From: Aureibaculum flavum
GTDB taxonomy: Bacteria; Bacteroidota; Bacteroidia; Flavobacteriales; Flavobacteriaceae
Assembly: GCF_016406085.1 (NCBI RefSeq)
Contig: NZ_JAEHFJ010000001.1
Span: forward strand, 310,001-374,000
Direction: 5' to 3'
Length of the DNA stretch: 64,000 nucleotides
Part shown: positions 54,232-62,216 of the stretch, piece after piece
Layout: each line of letters starts with the position of its first letter
Position numbering within the stretch: the stretch's first letter is position 1
The notes under the pieces: generated by a model
Databases searched by the model: none
Seen by the model: only the letters and a program-made list of their open reading frames with translations
What the model was told of the DNA's origin: nothing
Translations under genes and position numbers: made by a program

Positions 54232-54669
54232 ATGGAAACTAAAATTAAAAAAGATTGGTTGGGCAGAGTTAAAAGCATGGAAGAATTGCATGATGACTCA
54301 AAACTTTGGATGTCTGAAGTAAGTTTTATTAATGATGAGTTACATTTTTTTAATGATTTGTTAAGTACCTATTATATAGACATTATAGATGCTGGTTTAT
54401 CTGAAGAAATTAAAAATATAATAAAGAAAATAACTCAAGAAAAAGAATCATATAGTTCATTTATTAAGTTGATTCAATATCATGAAAAATTATTATCTAA
54501 ATTAATATATACTGGTAGTGTAACCAGCAATCCAAATTATTTAAAAATGCATCAAGATTTAGAATTTAAAGTTGATGCCTACATTAAAAATTCTAAATTA
54601 TTAAAAAAACAAATATTCAGCATTGTAGAAGCTCAAATGAGAAAGAAAGAGCAAAAAAAATTACTATGA
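54232..54669 (+). CDS. Hypothetical helical protein
   Basis: Cytosolic protein of 145 residues, almost entirely charged helix: METKIKKDWLGRVKSMEELHDDSKLWMSEVSFI… and a Lys-rich C terminus. It is probably a coiled-coil or four-helix bundle. I do not recognise the family. The promoter palindrome places it in the stress regulon. Just after the stop codon, TATGAAAAGGACTTA is present twice in tandem with a 5-bp spacer. Confidence 0.65.
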   Translation: METKIKKDWLGRVKSMEELHDDSKLWMSEVSFINDELHFFNDLLSTYYIDIIDAGLSEEIKNIIKKITQEKESYSSFIKLIQYHEKLLSKLIYTGSVTSNPNYLKMHQDLEFKVDAYIKNSKLLKKQIFSIVEAQMRKKEQKKLL

Positions 54670-54697
54670 AAAGGACTTATTTCTATGAAAAGGACTT

Positions 54698-54753
54698 AAA
54701 AGATAGTATCGGTTGTAACCTTTTAGATTAAAAACCTTTACTATCTTTTATTG
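54698..54753 (+). terminator. Possible terminator with long loop
   Basis: Inverted arms AAAAGATAGTA (54698-54708) and TACTATCTTTT (54739-54749) separated by 30 nt. It follows the coiled-coil protein gene. The loop is long, so the assignment is weak. Confidence 0.4.
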
Positions 54754-54817
54754 CTAACACGAACTTTATAAATCTTTTTCTTGTAGAATTCTCCTTGAAA
54801 AAAACATTTGAAAAAAC

Positions 54818-55642
54818 TTACAAAAACAATAAAGGTATTTTACTAGCATACGTTATTTCTGTCTTACTAGCCTTTGAAAAAATTCTTTTAAAAAAAGATT
54901 CGACATGTATAATTTTAGCAACTAAACGCACTTCTTTTGATGCTATAAAATGCTCAACGGCATTTTCAATAGACCTATTTTCATCCGTATAAAAGTGTAA
55001 TGTGTTGTCTTTAAAAAATGAATTTAAGGCCTCTTTTTGAAGGTTATATTTATCTCTTTCATTCTGATTAACGATTGTTAATACATTCAGATGTGAATTA
55101 AATTTCGATAGAATACCACGTAATGGTTTTACAATATTCTTTTCTAAACTTATTTCCGTTTCATTGATAAATAAAACTTGCGATGGTTTACAGAACTTGT
55201 AATTTTTAGGAATAACCAAAATAGGTAAATCAACTTTTTCAATAACCTGAATTGTATTCGAACCGAAAACAGCTTCTTTTATACTTGAGGCTCCATTTGT
55301 TCCCATAACAATCATATCCACATGTTCAATTTCTACTAGTTGTTTTATGGCACTGACAAAACTATCATAATCACAAACTCCTTCAAAAGTATAGGCTTCA
55401 TTAGCGTATTCTTTCTTTAAATCATTTACTAAAATCTCTAATGTTTTTTTAGGATTTTTTATGACGGAATCGTAAATAGATTTTTTGGGAGATGCTATTA
55501 AATCACTTGTAATATATTTGGAAACTTTCTGCACATTGAGCACATAAAACGTAATGGTGTCTCCACTAAAAAACTGCATTGCATAGGCTATAGCATTGCC
55601 AGCATTCTTTGAAAAATCAGTTAATAAAAGTATCCGTTTCAT
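54818..55642 (-). CDS. Tandem-domain universal stress protein 6
   Basis: Start set at the ATG at 55642, which aligns with the family (MKRILLLTDFSKNA); the frame extends to 55705 into the operator. It has 274 residues. The ATP loop reads IVMGTNGASSIKEAVFGSNT. The C-terminal domain begins PSQVLFINETEIS and has lost both the loop and the usual TD motif. It is divergent from hemN, with both genes served by one palindrome. Confidence 0.88.
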   Translation of the reverse strand: MKRILLLTDFSKNAGNAIAYAMQFFSGDTITFYVLNVQKVSKYITSDLIASPKKSIYDSVIKNPKKTLEILVNDLKKEYANEAYTFEGVCDYDSFVSAIKQLVEIEHVDMIVMGTNGASSIKEAVFGSNTIQVIEKVDLPILVIPKNYKFCKPSQVLFINETEISLEKNIVKPLRGILSKFNSHLNVLTIVNQNERDKYNLQKEALNSFFKDNTLHFYTDENRSIENAVEHFIASKEVRLVAKIIHVESFFKRIFSKASKTEITYASKIPLLFL

Positions 55643-55692
55643 AATTATATTTTTTCTCTTATAAAAATACAAATTACAACGTATTGTAAATA

Positions 55693-55704
55693 TGACATTT
55701 ATCA
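55693..55704. promoter_or_regulatory. Shared palindrome of divergent USP 6 and hemN promoters
   Basis: TGACATTTATCA. To the right, TAATTTTG (55728-55735) lies exactly 29.5 bp from the centre, before hemN (55760). To the left, on the minus strand, TATTTTTA (55669-55662) lies exactly 29.5 bp away, before USP 6 (55642). One site can therefore serve both promoters at -41.5. Confidence 0.85.
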
Positions 55705-55759
55705 TTGTATCTACTTCATAACAACATTAATTTTGACAACAAGAAAATAAGTTAATCCT

Positions 55760-57127
55760 ATGCCAAATTCAACATTAATTCAAAAGTATAATGTACCTGG
55801 TCCAAGATATACTAGTTACCCTACAGTTCCTTATTGGAATGAAGATAGCATAGATGAAAATAGCTGGAAGCAATCCATTAAAAAGTCTTTTGATGAAAGT
55901 AATTCTTCAAAGGGAATTAGTTTATATCTACACCTTCCTTTTTGCGAAAGTCTATGTACTTTTTGTGCTTGCCATAAATACATTACAAAGCGACATGAAT
56001 TAGAAACACCGTATATTGAAACGTTGTTAGCAGAGTGGCAACTGTACTTGCAACAATTTGATAAAAAACCGGTGTTAAAAGAGTTACATTTAGGTGGCGG
56101 AACTCCTACCTTTTTTGAGGTGGAAAATTTAGAACTGTTAATAAAAACAATTCTAAAAACAGTGGATTTACATAGAGATTTTGAATTTAGTTTTGAAGGT
56201 CATCCCAACAATACGACCAAAGAACATTTACAAACCTTATATAATTTAGGTTTTACTCGAGTGAGTTATGGTGTACAAGATTATTCAGAAAAAATTCAAA
56301 AAGCGATCAATAGAAAGCAGTCTTTTGAAGATGTAAAAAATGTAACGCAATGGGCTAGAGATATTGGCTATACTTCTATTAGTCACGACCTTATTTTCGG
56401 ATTACCATTTCAGACCATTAACGACATTATAGATACCATAAAAAAAACGAAAGAATTAAAACCTGAACGTATTTCGTTTTACAGTTATGCTCATGTACCA
56501 TGGATTAAAGGTGTTGGCCAAAGAGGTTTTAAAGATTCAGATATACCCAATGGTGATGAAAAACGAAAACTATATGAAATGGGTAAACATATGTTATTGA
56601 ACCTAGGATATATTGAAACGGGCATGGATCATTTTGCTTTACCAACAGATTCCCTCTCTAGAGCTTTTAAAGATGCTAATATGCACAGGAATTTTATGGG
56701 ATACACTACGAATCCAACACAATTAATGATAGGATTGGGTATGTCTGCCATTAGCGATTCTTGGTATAGTTTTTCACAAAATGAGAAAACGTTAAAAGCG
56801 TATCAAGATCAAATTCAAAAAGGAGTACTCCCTCTTTTAAAAGGTCATTTATTATCTGAAGAAGATTTAATAATCAGAAAACACATACTAAACATTATGT
56901 GTCATTTTAAAACTTCTTGGAAAAATGACAACATGAAGTTTGACGAGCTCTCTGAAACATTAGGTCGTTTAAAGGAATTAGAAAAAGATGGCTTAGTTGT
57001 TATTTTAGATGATGAACTCATTATTCCTGAAAATGCAAGGGCATTTGTAAGAAATATATGTATGGCATTTGATTTACGAATGGTTCGTAACAAACCAAAT
57101 ACCAAATTATTTTCATTGACAGTATGA
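55760..57127 (+). CDS. hemN: Oxygen-independent coproporphyrinogen III dehydrogenase (HemN)
   Basis: Radical SAM enzyme of 455 residues. The cluster motif is C62-x3-C66-x2-C69-x-C71 in FCESLCTFCAC, with LHLGGGTPTFFEV and the SAM-binding SFEGHPN after it. It converts coproporphyrinogen III to protoporphyrinogen IX without oxygen, so it supports haem synthesis in anoxia. Length and the C-terminal AFDLRMVRN region match true HemN rather than HemW. The palindrome in its promoter fits regulation by low oxygen or a similar signal. Confidence 0.95.
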   Translation: MPNSTLIQKYNVPGPRYTSYPTVPYWNEDSIDENSWKQSIKKSFDESNSSKGISLYLHLPFCESLCTFCACHKYITKRHELETPYIETLLAEWQLYLQQFDKKPVLKELHLGGGTPTFFEVENLELLIKTILKTVDLHRDFEFSFEGHPNNTTKEHLQTLYNLGFTRVSYGVQDYSEKIQKAINRKQSFEDVKNVTQWARDIGYTSISHDLIFGLPFQTINDIIDTIKKTKELKPERISFYSYAHVPWIKGVGQRGFKDSDIPNGDEKRKLYEMGKHMLLNLGYIETGMDHFALPTDSLSRAFKDANMHRNFMGYTTNPTQLMIGLGMSAISDSWYSFSQNEKTLKAYQDQIQKGVLPLLKGHLLSEEDLIIRKHILNIMCHFKTSWKNDNMKFDELSETLGRLKELEKDGLVVILDDELIIPENARAFVRNICMAFDLRMVRNKPNTKLFSLTV

Positions 57128-57228
57128 TATTAAGATGCGAAAATTTAGACCAAGAATAAGGTAAAAATGATAGCTTAAAAATTAATTTTAAGGATTATAA
57201 ACTAAAGTTAAGCCTATTGGAAAGAAGA

Positions 57229-57657
57229 TTAAAAAACATGTGTGTGTCCGTCTTTTATTTCCTTGGTAAAATTGGCAATAGTTTTATTTGTTAGCTCCTC
57301 TACTAATTTATTCCGTAAGGGTGCTACTAAATGATGAATTGGACAAGGGTTTTCACTATCACAAACAGGTAAACCTAAAGAACATCCTTGAAATTTTTCT
57401 AACCCATCTATGGCAGCTACTATAGAGATCATTGTATTTTGTTTATCAGCATTCGTAAGGTAAAAACCTCCGTTCCTACCCTTTCTTGAAGAAATTATAT
57501 TTCTTTTGGTAAGTTCTTGCAAGGTTTTAGCTAAAAAAGGAGCCGGTATATCAATTATTTCAGCAATTGATTTTGGATTGAATTTTTTTTCATCATCAGA
57601 GTTTAACGATAAAAACAGCACTGCTCTAATGGCATAAGTGCTTGATTTTGAAAGCAT
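57229..57657 (-). CDS. Rrf2-family regulator, NsrR-like
   Basis: Protein of 142 residues. The winged helix is at the N terminus (STYAIRAVLFLSL, IPAPFLAKTLQELTKRNIISSRKGRNGGF), and three Cys occur at 92, 99 and 105 in GCSLGLPVC…NPC. Such a triad binds an Fe-S cluster in NsrR and IscR. It is divergent from the nos cluster, so control of that cluster, with NO or Fe-S status as the signal, is the natural inference. It could also be an IscR-type regulator of distant genes. Confidence 0.88.
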   Translation of the reverse strand: MLSKSSTYAIRAVLFLSLNSDDEKKFNPKSIAEIIDIPAPFLAKTLQELTKRNIISSRKGRNGGFYLTNADKQNTMISIVAAIDGLEKFQGCSLGLPVCDSENPCPIHHLVAPLRNKLVEELTNKTIANFTKEIKDGHTHVF

Positions 57658-57711
57658 ATTTTATAATTTTATTAAGATAACAAAGTAAAAAGATAATAAT
57701 ATCTTTTTATA

Positions 57712-57723
57712 TGACAAATGTCA
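57712..57723 (+). promoter_or_regulatory. TGAYnnnnRTCA palindrome and promoter of the nos cluster
   Basis: TGACAAATGTCA. The centre is exactly 29.5 bp before TATATTTG (57747-57754), a perfect -7 element, with the fasciclin ATG at 57779. On the minus strand a TACTTTG lies 1 bp out of register before the Rrf2 gene, so that side is doubtful. Confidence 0.8.
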
Positions 57724-57778
57724 TATTTTCATTTAAGCACTACTTATATATTTGTACAAAATTAACAAACCTTATATT

Positions 57779-58366
57779 ATGAAACTAAAAATTCTAATTC
57801 CAATTTTAATTATCACCATGATGATTTCTTGTAAAAATGAAAAACAAGAAAGCACAGAAACAACGCCAGTTGCTACTGAACAAGCTTCACCAGAAGCATC
57901 AGAAAATCAAGGTCAAGCTTCTGTTACAGATAAAGTGTCTGATGCAAACGCATTACAAGTAGCGCAATCATTACCTGATTTTTCAACATTAGTAACGGCT
58001 ATTGAAGCTGCTGGTTTAGAAAACTCAGTTGTAAATGCGGGTCCTTTAACCATTTTTGCTCCTACCAACGAAGCATTTGGTAAATTACCAGAAGGTACTG
58101 TTGAAACATTAGTAAAGCCTGAAAACAAAGAAAAATTAGCCTTTATTTTAAAAAACCACGTTGCTCCAGCAAATTATCCAGACACACAATTAGAAAAAGA
58201 TGCTAAGAAGGGTCGTAAGTTATATATGGCTTCTGGAGAATATTTAGAAATCGTTAAAAAGGAAGATGGAATTTATGTAGGTGGAACTAAGATATTAAAA
58301 ACCGTAAAAGTTAGCAACGGTTGGATCCACGTAATAGGAGATGTGATCGTACCTAAAGATAAATAA
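57779..58366 (+). CDS. Fasciclin-domain lipoprotein
   Basis: The ATG at 57779 starts a lipoprotein signal ending in MISC; the frame continues to a TTG at 57752 in the promoter. About 195 residues. After a Glu/Thr-rich linker, the FAS1 domain shows LVTAIEAAGLENSV, GPLTIFAPTNEAFGKLP, LAFILKNHVAP and a C-terminal GWIHVIGDVIVP. FAS1 domains mediate adhesion or protein-protein contact. Its place as first gene of a nos cluster is unusual; it may help dock cytochrome c or NosZ at the membrane. Confidence 0.88.
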   Translation: MKLKILIPILIITMMISCKNEKQESTETTPVATEQASPEASENQGQASVTDKVSDANALQVAQSLPDFSTLVTAIEAAGLENSVVNAGPLTIFAPTNEAFGKLPEGTVETLVKPENKEKLAFILKNHVAPANYPDTQLEKDAKKGRKLYMASGEYLEIVKKEDGIYVGGTKILKTVKVSNGWIHVIGDVIVPKDK

Positions 58367-58407
58367 GTGTTTCAATTCAATAAATAATAAAACTAAAAAC
58401 TAAAATA

Positions 58408-58875
58408 ATGAAAAAAGTAATTTTAAGCGTATTTGTACTCTCACTTGCTGTATTGGTAAGTTGTGGTGACAAAACAAAAAAGGATAGTACTGAGGCTCCA
58501 AAAGAAGAAGAAGTAGTAAAAGAAGAGGTTGTAGAAGTTGATCCAATGCAAAATAAAGGAATTGGACCTATTACAAGTGTAACCTTAGCTGCTGAAGTAG
58601 ATCAAGAATTAGCAAAAAAAGGTGCCGAAGTTTATAAACAAATGTGTTCTGCATGTCATAAAGCGGAAAAAAGGTTTGTGGGTCCTGCTCCAAAAGGAAT
58701 ATTAGAAAGAAGAAGTCCAGAATGGGTTATGAACATGATTTTAAATCCAGAGGTTATGGTAAAGGAAGATCCTATTGCCAAAGCATTATTAGCTGAATAT
58801 TTGTCTCCAATGTCAAATCAGAATTTAACGGAAGACCAAGCAAGAGCTGTCTTAGAATATTTTAGAACTTTATAA
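58408..58875 (+). CDS. Lipoprotein cytochrome c
   Basis: Protein of 155 residues with a lipoprotein signal ending in LVSC (Cys19), a Glu/Val-rich linker, then a single haem c domain with C80-S-A-C83-H84. Met135 in LSPMSNQNL is the likely distal ligand. It lies 27 bp before nosZ and is the natural electron donor to NosZ. It needs CcsBA for haem attachment. Confidence 0.9.
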   Translation: MKKVILSVFVLSLAVLVSCGDKTKKDSTEAPKEEEVVKEEVVEVDPMQNKGIGPITSVTLAAEVDQELAKKGAEVYKQMCSACHKAEKRFVGPAPKGILERRSPEWVMNMILNPEVMVKEDPIAKALLAEYLSPMSNQNLTEDQARAVLEYFRTL

Positions 58876-58902
58876 ATAAATCAAACTTTAAATTAACTTT
58901 AT

Positions 58903-60870
58903 ATGAAATCAATACTTAAAATAATGACGCTGTTATTTTCGGCTTCTGTTTTACTCAGCAGTTGTGGTAATAATAATGGTAAATCTTCGGGTAACAATAG
59001 TGCTTTAAATAGCAGTAACGCCGAAAAAGTGTATGTTGCACCAGGTGAATATGACGAATTTTATGCGTTTATGTCTGGAGGTTATAGTGGTAATCTAACA
59101 GTTTATGGTTTACCATCTGGTAGAATGTTTAAGGAAATTCCAGTTTTCTCACAGTTTCCAACCACAGGTTATGGTTACTCTGAAGAAACTAAACCAATGC
59201 TAAATACATCATTTGGCATGGTACCTTGGGACGATTCTCACCACCCTGATATTTCTCAAACCAATGGAGTATTAGATGGACGTTGGGTATTTATAAATGG
59301 TAACAATACACCACGTATTGCTAGAATTAGTTTGAAGACTTTTGAAACTGAAGAAATTATTGAAGTACCTAATAGTGCAGGTAACCATAGTTCTTCATTT
59401 ATAACTGAAAACACAGAATATGTAGTTGCAGGTACACGTTTTTCTGTTCCTGTTCCTCAAGCTGATTTACCAATTAATGAATATAAAGGTAAATTTAAAG
59501 GAGCTTTATCTTTTATTAGTGTAGATAAAGAAACGGGTAGAATGGGTATTAAATTTCAAATATTAATGCCAGGTTTTAACTATGATCTTTCTCACCCTGG
59601 TAGAGATAAATCTCATGGTTGGTTCTTCTTTACTACTTACAATACCGAAGAAGCAAATTCATTATTAGAAGTAAATGCTTCTCAAAATGACAAAGATTTT
59701 ATAGCTGCTATCAATTGGAAAAAAATTGAAGAATATGTAAATAATGGTGGTGGTACTAAAATGCCAGCAAATTATGCACACAACGTTTATGATGAGCATA
59801 CCCATACGGCTACTTCTACTATGGAAAAAGAAGTATTGACTGTAAATCCAGCAGATGTACCTGGTGCTATTTATTTCTTACCTACTCCAAAATCACCTCA
59901 TGGTTGTGATGTAACTCCAACTGGTGAGTATATTATTGGTAATGGTAAATTATCTGCAGACTTAACAGTACATTCATTTTCAAAAATGTTAGATGCTATT
60001 GAAAATAAAAAATTCGACGGCGATGCTTATGGAATCCCAATTTTAAAATATGAAGATATTTTAGCTGGTGTTGTAAAATCTGGTGGTTTAGGCCCCTTAC
60101 ATACGGAATTTGATGATAAAGGGAATGCGTATACAACGTTCTTTATTTCTTCTGAAGTAGTAAAATGGAAAATAGGGACTTGGGAAGTAATTGATAGAAA
60201 ACCTACCTATTATTCAGTAGGTCACTTAATGATTCCTGGTGGAAATTCTAGAAAACCTTTCGGTAAATATGTGGTTGCCATGAATAAAATTACTAAGGAC
60301 CGTTATTTACCAACTGGACCTGAGTTAGAGCATTCAGCACAACTATATGATATTTCAGGTGAAAAAATGGAATTAATTTACGATTTCCCAACACATGGTG
60401 AACCTCACTATGCTGCAGGTATTCCAGCTGATTTAATCAAAGGAAATTCACAAAAAATATACAGATTAGATGAGAACAAACATCCATATGCCATAACTTC
60501 TCCAGATCAAGCCAAAGTGACTAGAAATGGAAACGAAGTACATATATCTATGGCAATGATTAGATCTCATTTTACACCAGACAATATTGAAGGTGTTAAA
60601 GTTGGTGATAAAGTATATTTCCATATCACAAACCACGAACAAGATTTTGATGTACCTCATGGATTTGCTATGATCGGTGCAAACAATTCTGAATTGCTAA
60701 TTATGCCAGGACAAACAAAAACCCTTACATGGGAACCTAAACAAGTAGGTGTTTGGCCTTTCTATTGTACAGATTTCTGTAGTGCATTACATCAAGAAAT
60801 GCAGGGATATGTTAGAGTATCTCCAGCAAATTCAGATATAGAGCTATCATGGTCTTTAGACGGTGAATAA
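58903..60870 (+). CDS. nosZ: Nitrous oxide reductase, clade II, lipoprotein type
   Basis: Copper enzyme of 655 residues, N2O to N2. Export is by a Sec-type lipoprotein signal (Cys21) and not the Tat signal of clade I, so this is clade II. CuZ ligands appear in WDDSHHPD and later His residues (e.g. HGCDVTP, GPLHTEF). The C-terminal CuA domain has C622-x3-C626-x3-H630-x2-M633. It acts in the periplasm, anchored to a membrane. Accessory genes nosL, nosD and nosF follow; a terminator stands right after it. Confidence 0.97.
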   Translation: MKSILKIMTLLFSASVLLSSCGNNNGKSSGNNSALNSSNAEKVYVAPGEYDEFYAFMSGGYSGNLTVYGLPSGRMFKEIPVFSQFPTTGYGYSEETKPMLNTSFGMVPWDDSHHPDISQTNGVLDGRWVFINGNNTPRIARISLKTFETEEIIEVPNSAGNHSSSFITENTEYVVAGTRFSVPVPQADLPINEYKGKFKGALSFISVDKETGRMGIKFQILMPGFNYDLSHPGRDKSHGWFFFTTYNTEEANSLLEVNASQNDKDFIAAINWKKIEEYVNNGGGTKMPANYAHNVYDEHTHTATSTMEKEVLTVNPADVPGAIYFLPTPKSPHGCDVTPTGEYIIGNGKLSADLTVHSFSKMLDAIENKKFDGDAYGIPILKYEDILAGVVKSGGLGPLHTEFDDKGNAYTTFFISSEVVKWKIGTWEVIDRKPTYYSVGHLMIPGGNSRKPFGKYVVAMNKITKDRYLPTGPELEHSAQLYDISGEKMELIYDFPTHGEPHYAAGIPADLIKGNSQKIYRLDENKHPYAITSPDQAKVTRNGNEVHISMAMIRSHFTPDNIEGVKVGDKVYFHITNHEQDFDVPHGFAMIGANNSELLIMPGQTKTLTWEPKQVGVWPFYCTDFCSALHQEMQGYVRVSPANSDIELSWSLDGE

Positions 60871-60887
60871 ACAATTATTTTAGTTTG

Positions 60888-60940
60888 AAAAGGCTGTATT
60901 GAAAATTTCAATCCTTTAGTTTCGTACAGCCTTTTTGTTT
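60888..60940 (+). terminator. Terminator after nosZ
   Basis: Inverted arms AAAAGGCTGTA (60888-60898) and TACAGCCTTTT (60925-60935), followed by a T-run. It may separate nosZ expression from the accessory genes. Confidence 0.75.
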
Positions 60941-60951
60941 TTATCCTCACC

Positions 60952-60993
60952 CAGAATTCCTAAAAAGGAATTCTGACCTCTCCAAAGGAGAGG
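60952..60993. repeat. Two tandem small hairpins
   Basis: CAGAATTCCT-AAAA-AGGAATTCTG (60952-60975) and CCTCTCC-AAA-GGAGAGG (60977-60993) are both perfect. The second form is one I recall as a frequent dispersed sequence in flavobacterial genomes. They lie just before the start of the membrane protein gene, so they could also act on its mRNA. Confidence 0.6.
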
Positions 60994-61010
60994 AAAATAA
61001 TTACAAAAAG

Positions 61011-61622
61011 ATGAAAAAAGCAGGTATTATAATGATTATCGGCTCTTTATTACTAATGGGCCTATTCAAATTTCCTTTATGGAATATTATGTTAGGAGCA
61101 CCTCAATATCCTGAACCGTTAGGGATGGATATTTATATTGATGGTATCAAGGGGGTTTCCGAATTTGATTTACAAAATATAGATGGTCTTAACCATTATA
61201 TTGGTATGAAAGTAATACCTAAACCGGAAGAAATGTGGGAATTCTCCGCATTTCCTAAAGTTATTGGAGGTATGGTGGCATTAGGAGTTCTTATAGGAAT
61301 TTTAGGTTTTATAGGTAAAGTTTCTTATAAATGGTTTATCGGTTGGTTTATATTGATGTCCATTTTAGGGGTATTAGGTATGTATGATTTTAACCAATGG
61401 TTAACTGCTTATGGTGGAGATTTAGATCCACATGCTATTATAAAAGTAATAAACCCTGATGGAACACCTATGACCTACAAACCACCGTTATTAGGATATC
61501 AAAAAATGTTAAATTTTGATGTTACCTCATTACCACACACAGGTGCTTACATGATGTTTGTAGGAATGACGCTTACAATAGTTGCATTTTTTGTAGGAAA
61601 AAAAGAGCATAAAAAGGCATAA
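61011..61622 (+). CDS. nos-cluster membrane protein
   Basis: Protein of 203 residues with four hydrophobic segments (about 5-22, 85-103, 109-127, 178-196) and a periplasmic or cytosolic loop with LNHYIGMKVIPKPEEMWEF. Genes like this occur between nosZ and nosL in Bacteroidota nos clusters as I remember them. The role is unknown; copper delivery or electron transfer support is an inference from context. Confidence 0.75.
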   Translation: MKKAGIIMIIGSLLLMGLFKFPLWNIMLGAPQYPEPLGMDIYIDGIKGVSEFDLQNIDGLNHYIGMKVIPKPEEMWEFSAFPKVIGGMVALGVLIGILGFIGKVSYKWFIGWFILMSILGVLGMYDFNQWLTAYGGDLDPHAIIKVINPDGTPMTYKPPLLGYQKMLNFDVTSLPHTGAYMMFVGMTLTIVAFFVGKKEHKKA

Positions 61623-61627
61623 AACAA

Positions 61628-61676
61628 TGTCTGTTCGAGTGTCACGCTTTTGCGTGATGTATCAAGAGCGGTATAA
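61628..61676. repeat. Diverged copy of the palindromic block of the 155-bp repeat
   Basis: TGTCTGTTCGAG and, 20 bp later, TGTATCAAGAGCGGTATAA match, with a few changes, the two ends of the reverse complement of the block in the repeat at 28.26-28.63 kb (TGTCTCTTCGAG … TGTATCGAGAAGCGGTTTA). The middle differs: here it is a perfect TCACGC-TTTT-GCGTGA hairpin. Confidence 0.6.
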
Positions 61677-61701
61677 TTGAAATAGTTAAATCTAGACAAA
61701 A

Positions 61702-62148
61702 ATGAAAAAATTATATTTATTACTTTCATTATCTCTGATATTGGTTTCATGTACTATTGAACCCTCAAAAATTGAATATGGTAAAGATGCCTGTAATTTT
61801 TGTAAAATGACAATTGTAGATAAAACACACGCTGCTCAAATTGTTACTAAAAAAGGGAAGTCTTATAAATATGATGCTATTGAATGCATGTTAAATGACA
61901 TGAAGGATAAAGATAAAAGTAAAATGGAATTATTTTTGGTTACAGACTATCTAAATCCGACAACATTAATAGATGCCAATTCCGCAACATTTTTAATAAG
62001 TCCTGCAATAAAAAGTCCTATGGGAGCTAACTTATCTGCTTTTAAAAATAAAGAAGATGTAGCAAAGCTTATCAAATCTGATGTAGATAAAAGCTATAAC
62101 TGGCAAGAGCTACAAGCACGTTATCAGTCAGGTTCTCAAGGTAAATAA
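61702..62148 (+). CDS. nosL: NosL copper chaperone
   Basis: Lipoprotein of 148 residues with signal ending in LVSC (Cys17). The copper-binding motif is C31-x2-C34-x-M36 in DACNFCKMTI, and the family segment KSYKYDAIECMLNDM follows. NosL delivers Cu(I) for the CuZ site of NosZ. It sits in the expected place after nosZ and the membrane protein gene. A terminator-like hairpin follows. Confidence 0.92.
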   Translation: MKKLYLLLSLSLILVSCTIEPSKIEYGKDACNFCKMTIVDKTHAAQIVTKKGKSYKYDAIECMLNDMKDKDKSKMELFLVTDYLNPTTLIDANSATFLISPAIKSPMGANLSAFKNKEDVAKLIKSDVDKSYNWQELQARYQSGSQGK

Positions 62149-62165
62149 ATACTAACTCAAATTAG

Positions 62166-62206
62166 CTAAAGCTGTCTTAAAAATTAAATTTAGGGCAGCT
62201 TTTTTA
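62166..62206 (+). terminator. Terminator or attenuator after nosL
   Basis: AAAGCTGTCTTAAA … TTTAGGGCAGCTTT forms a stem with one or two wobble pairs, followed by a T-run. It lies between nosL and the cupin gene. Confidence 0.65.
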
Positions 62207-62216
62207 AATCTAAAAA

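Noticed and set aside
54665-54699. Direct repeat TATGAAAAGGACTTA x2 as a mobile-element footprint
   Set aside because: The copies are only 5 bp apart with no element between; simple slippage duplication is enough.
55643-55705. Extension of USP 6 upstream of 55642
   Set aside because: It overlaps the shared operator and -7 element, and the added residues do not align with the family.
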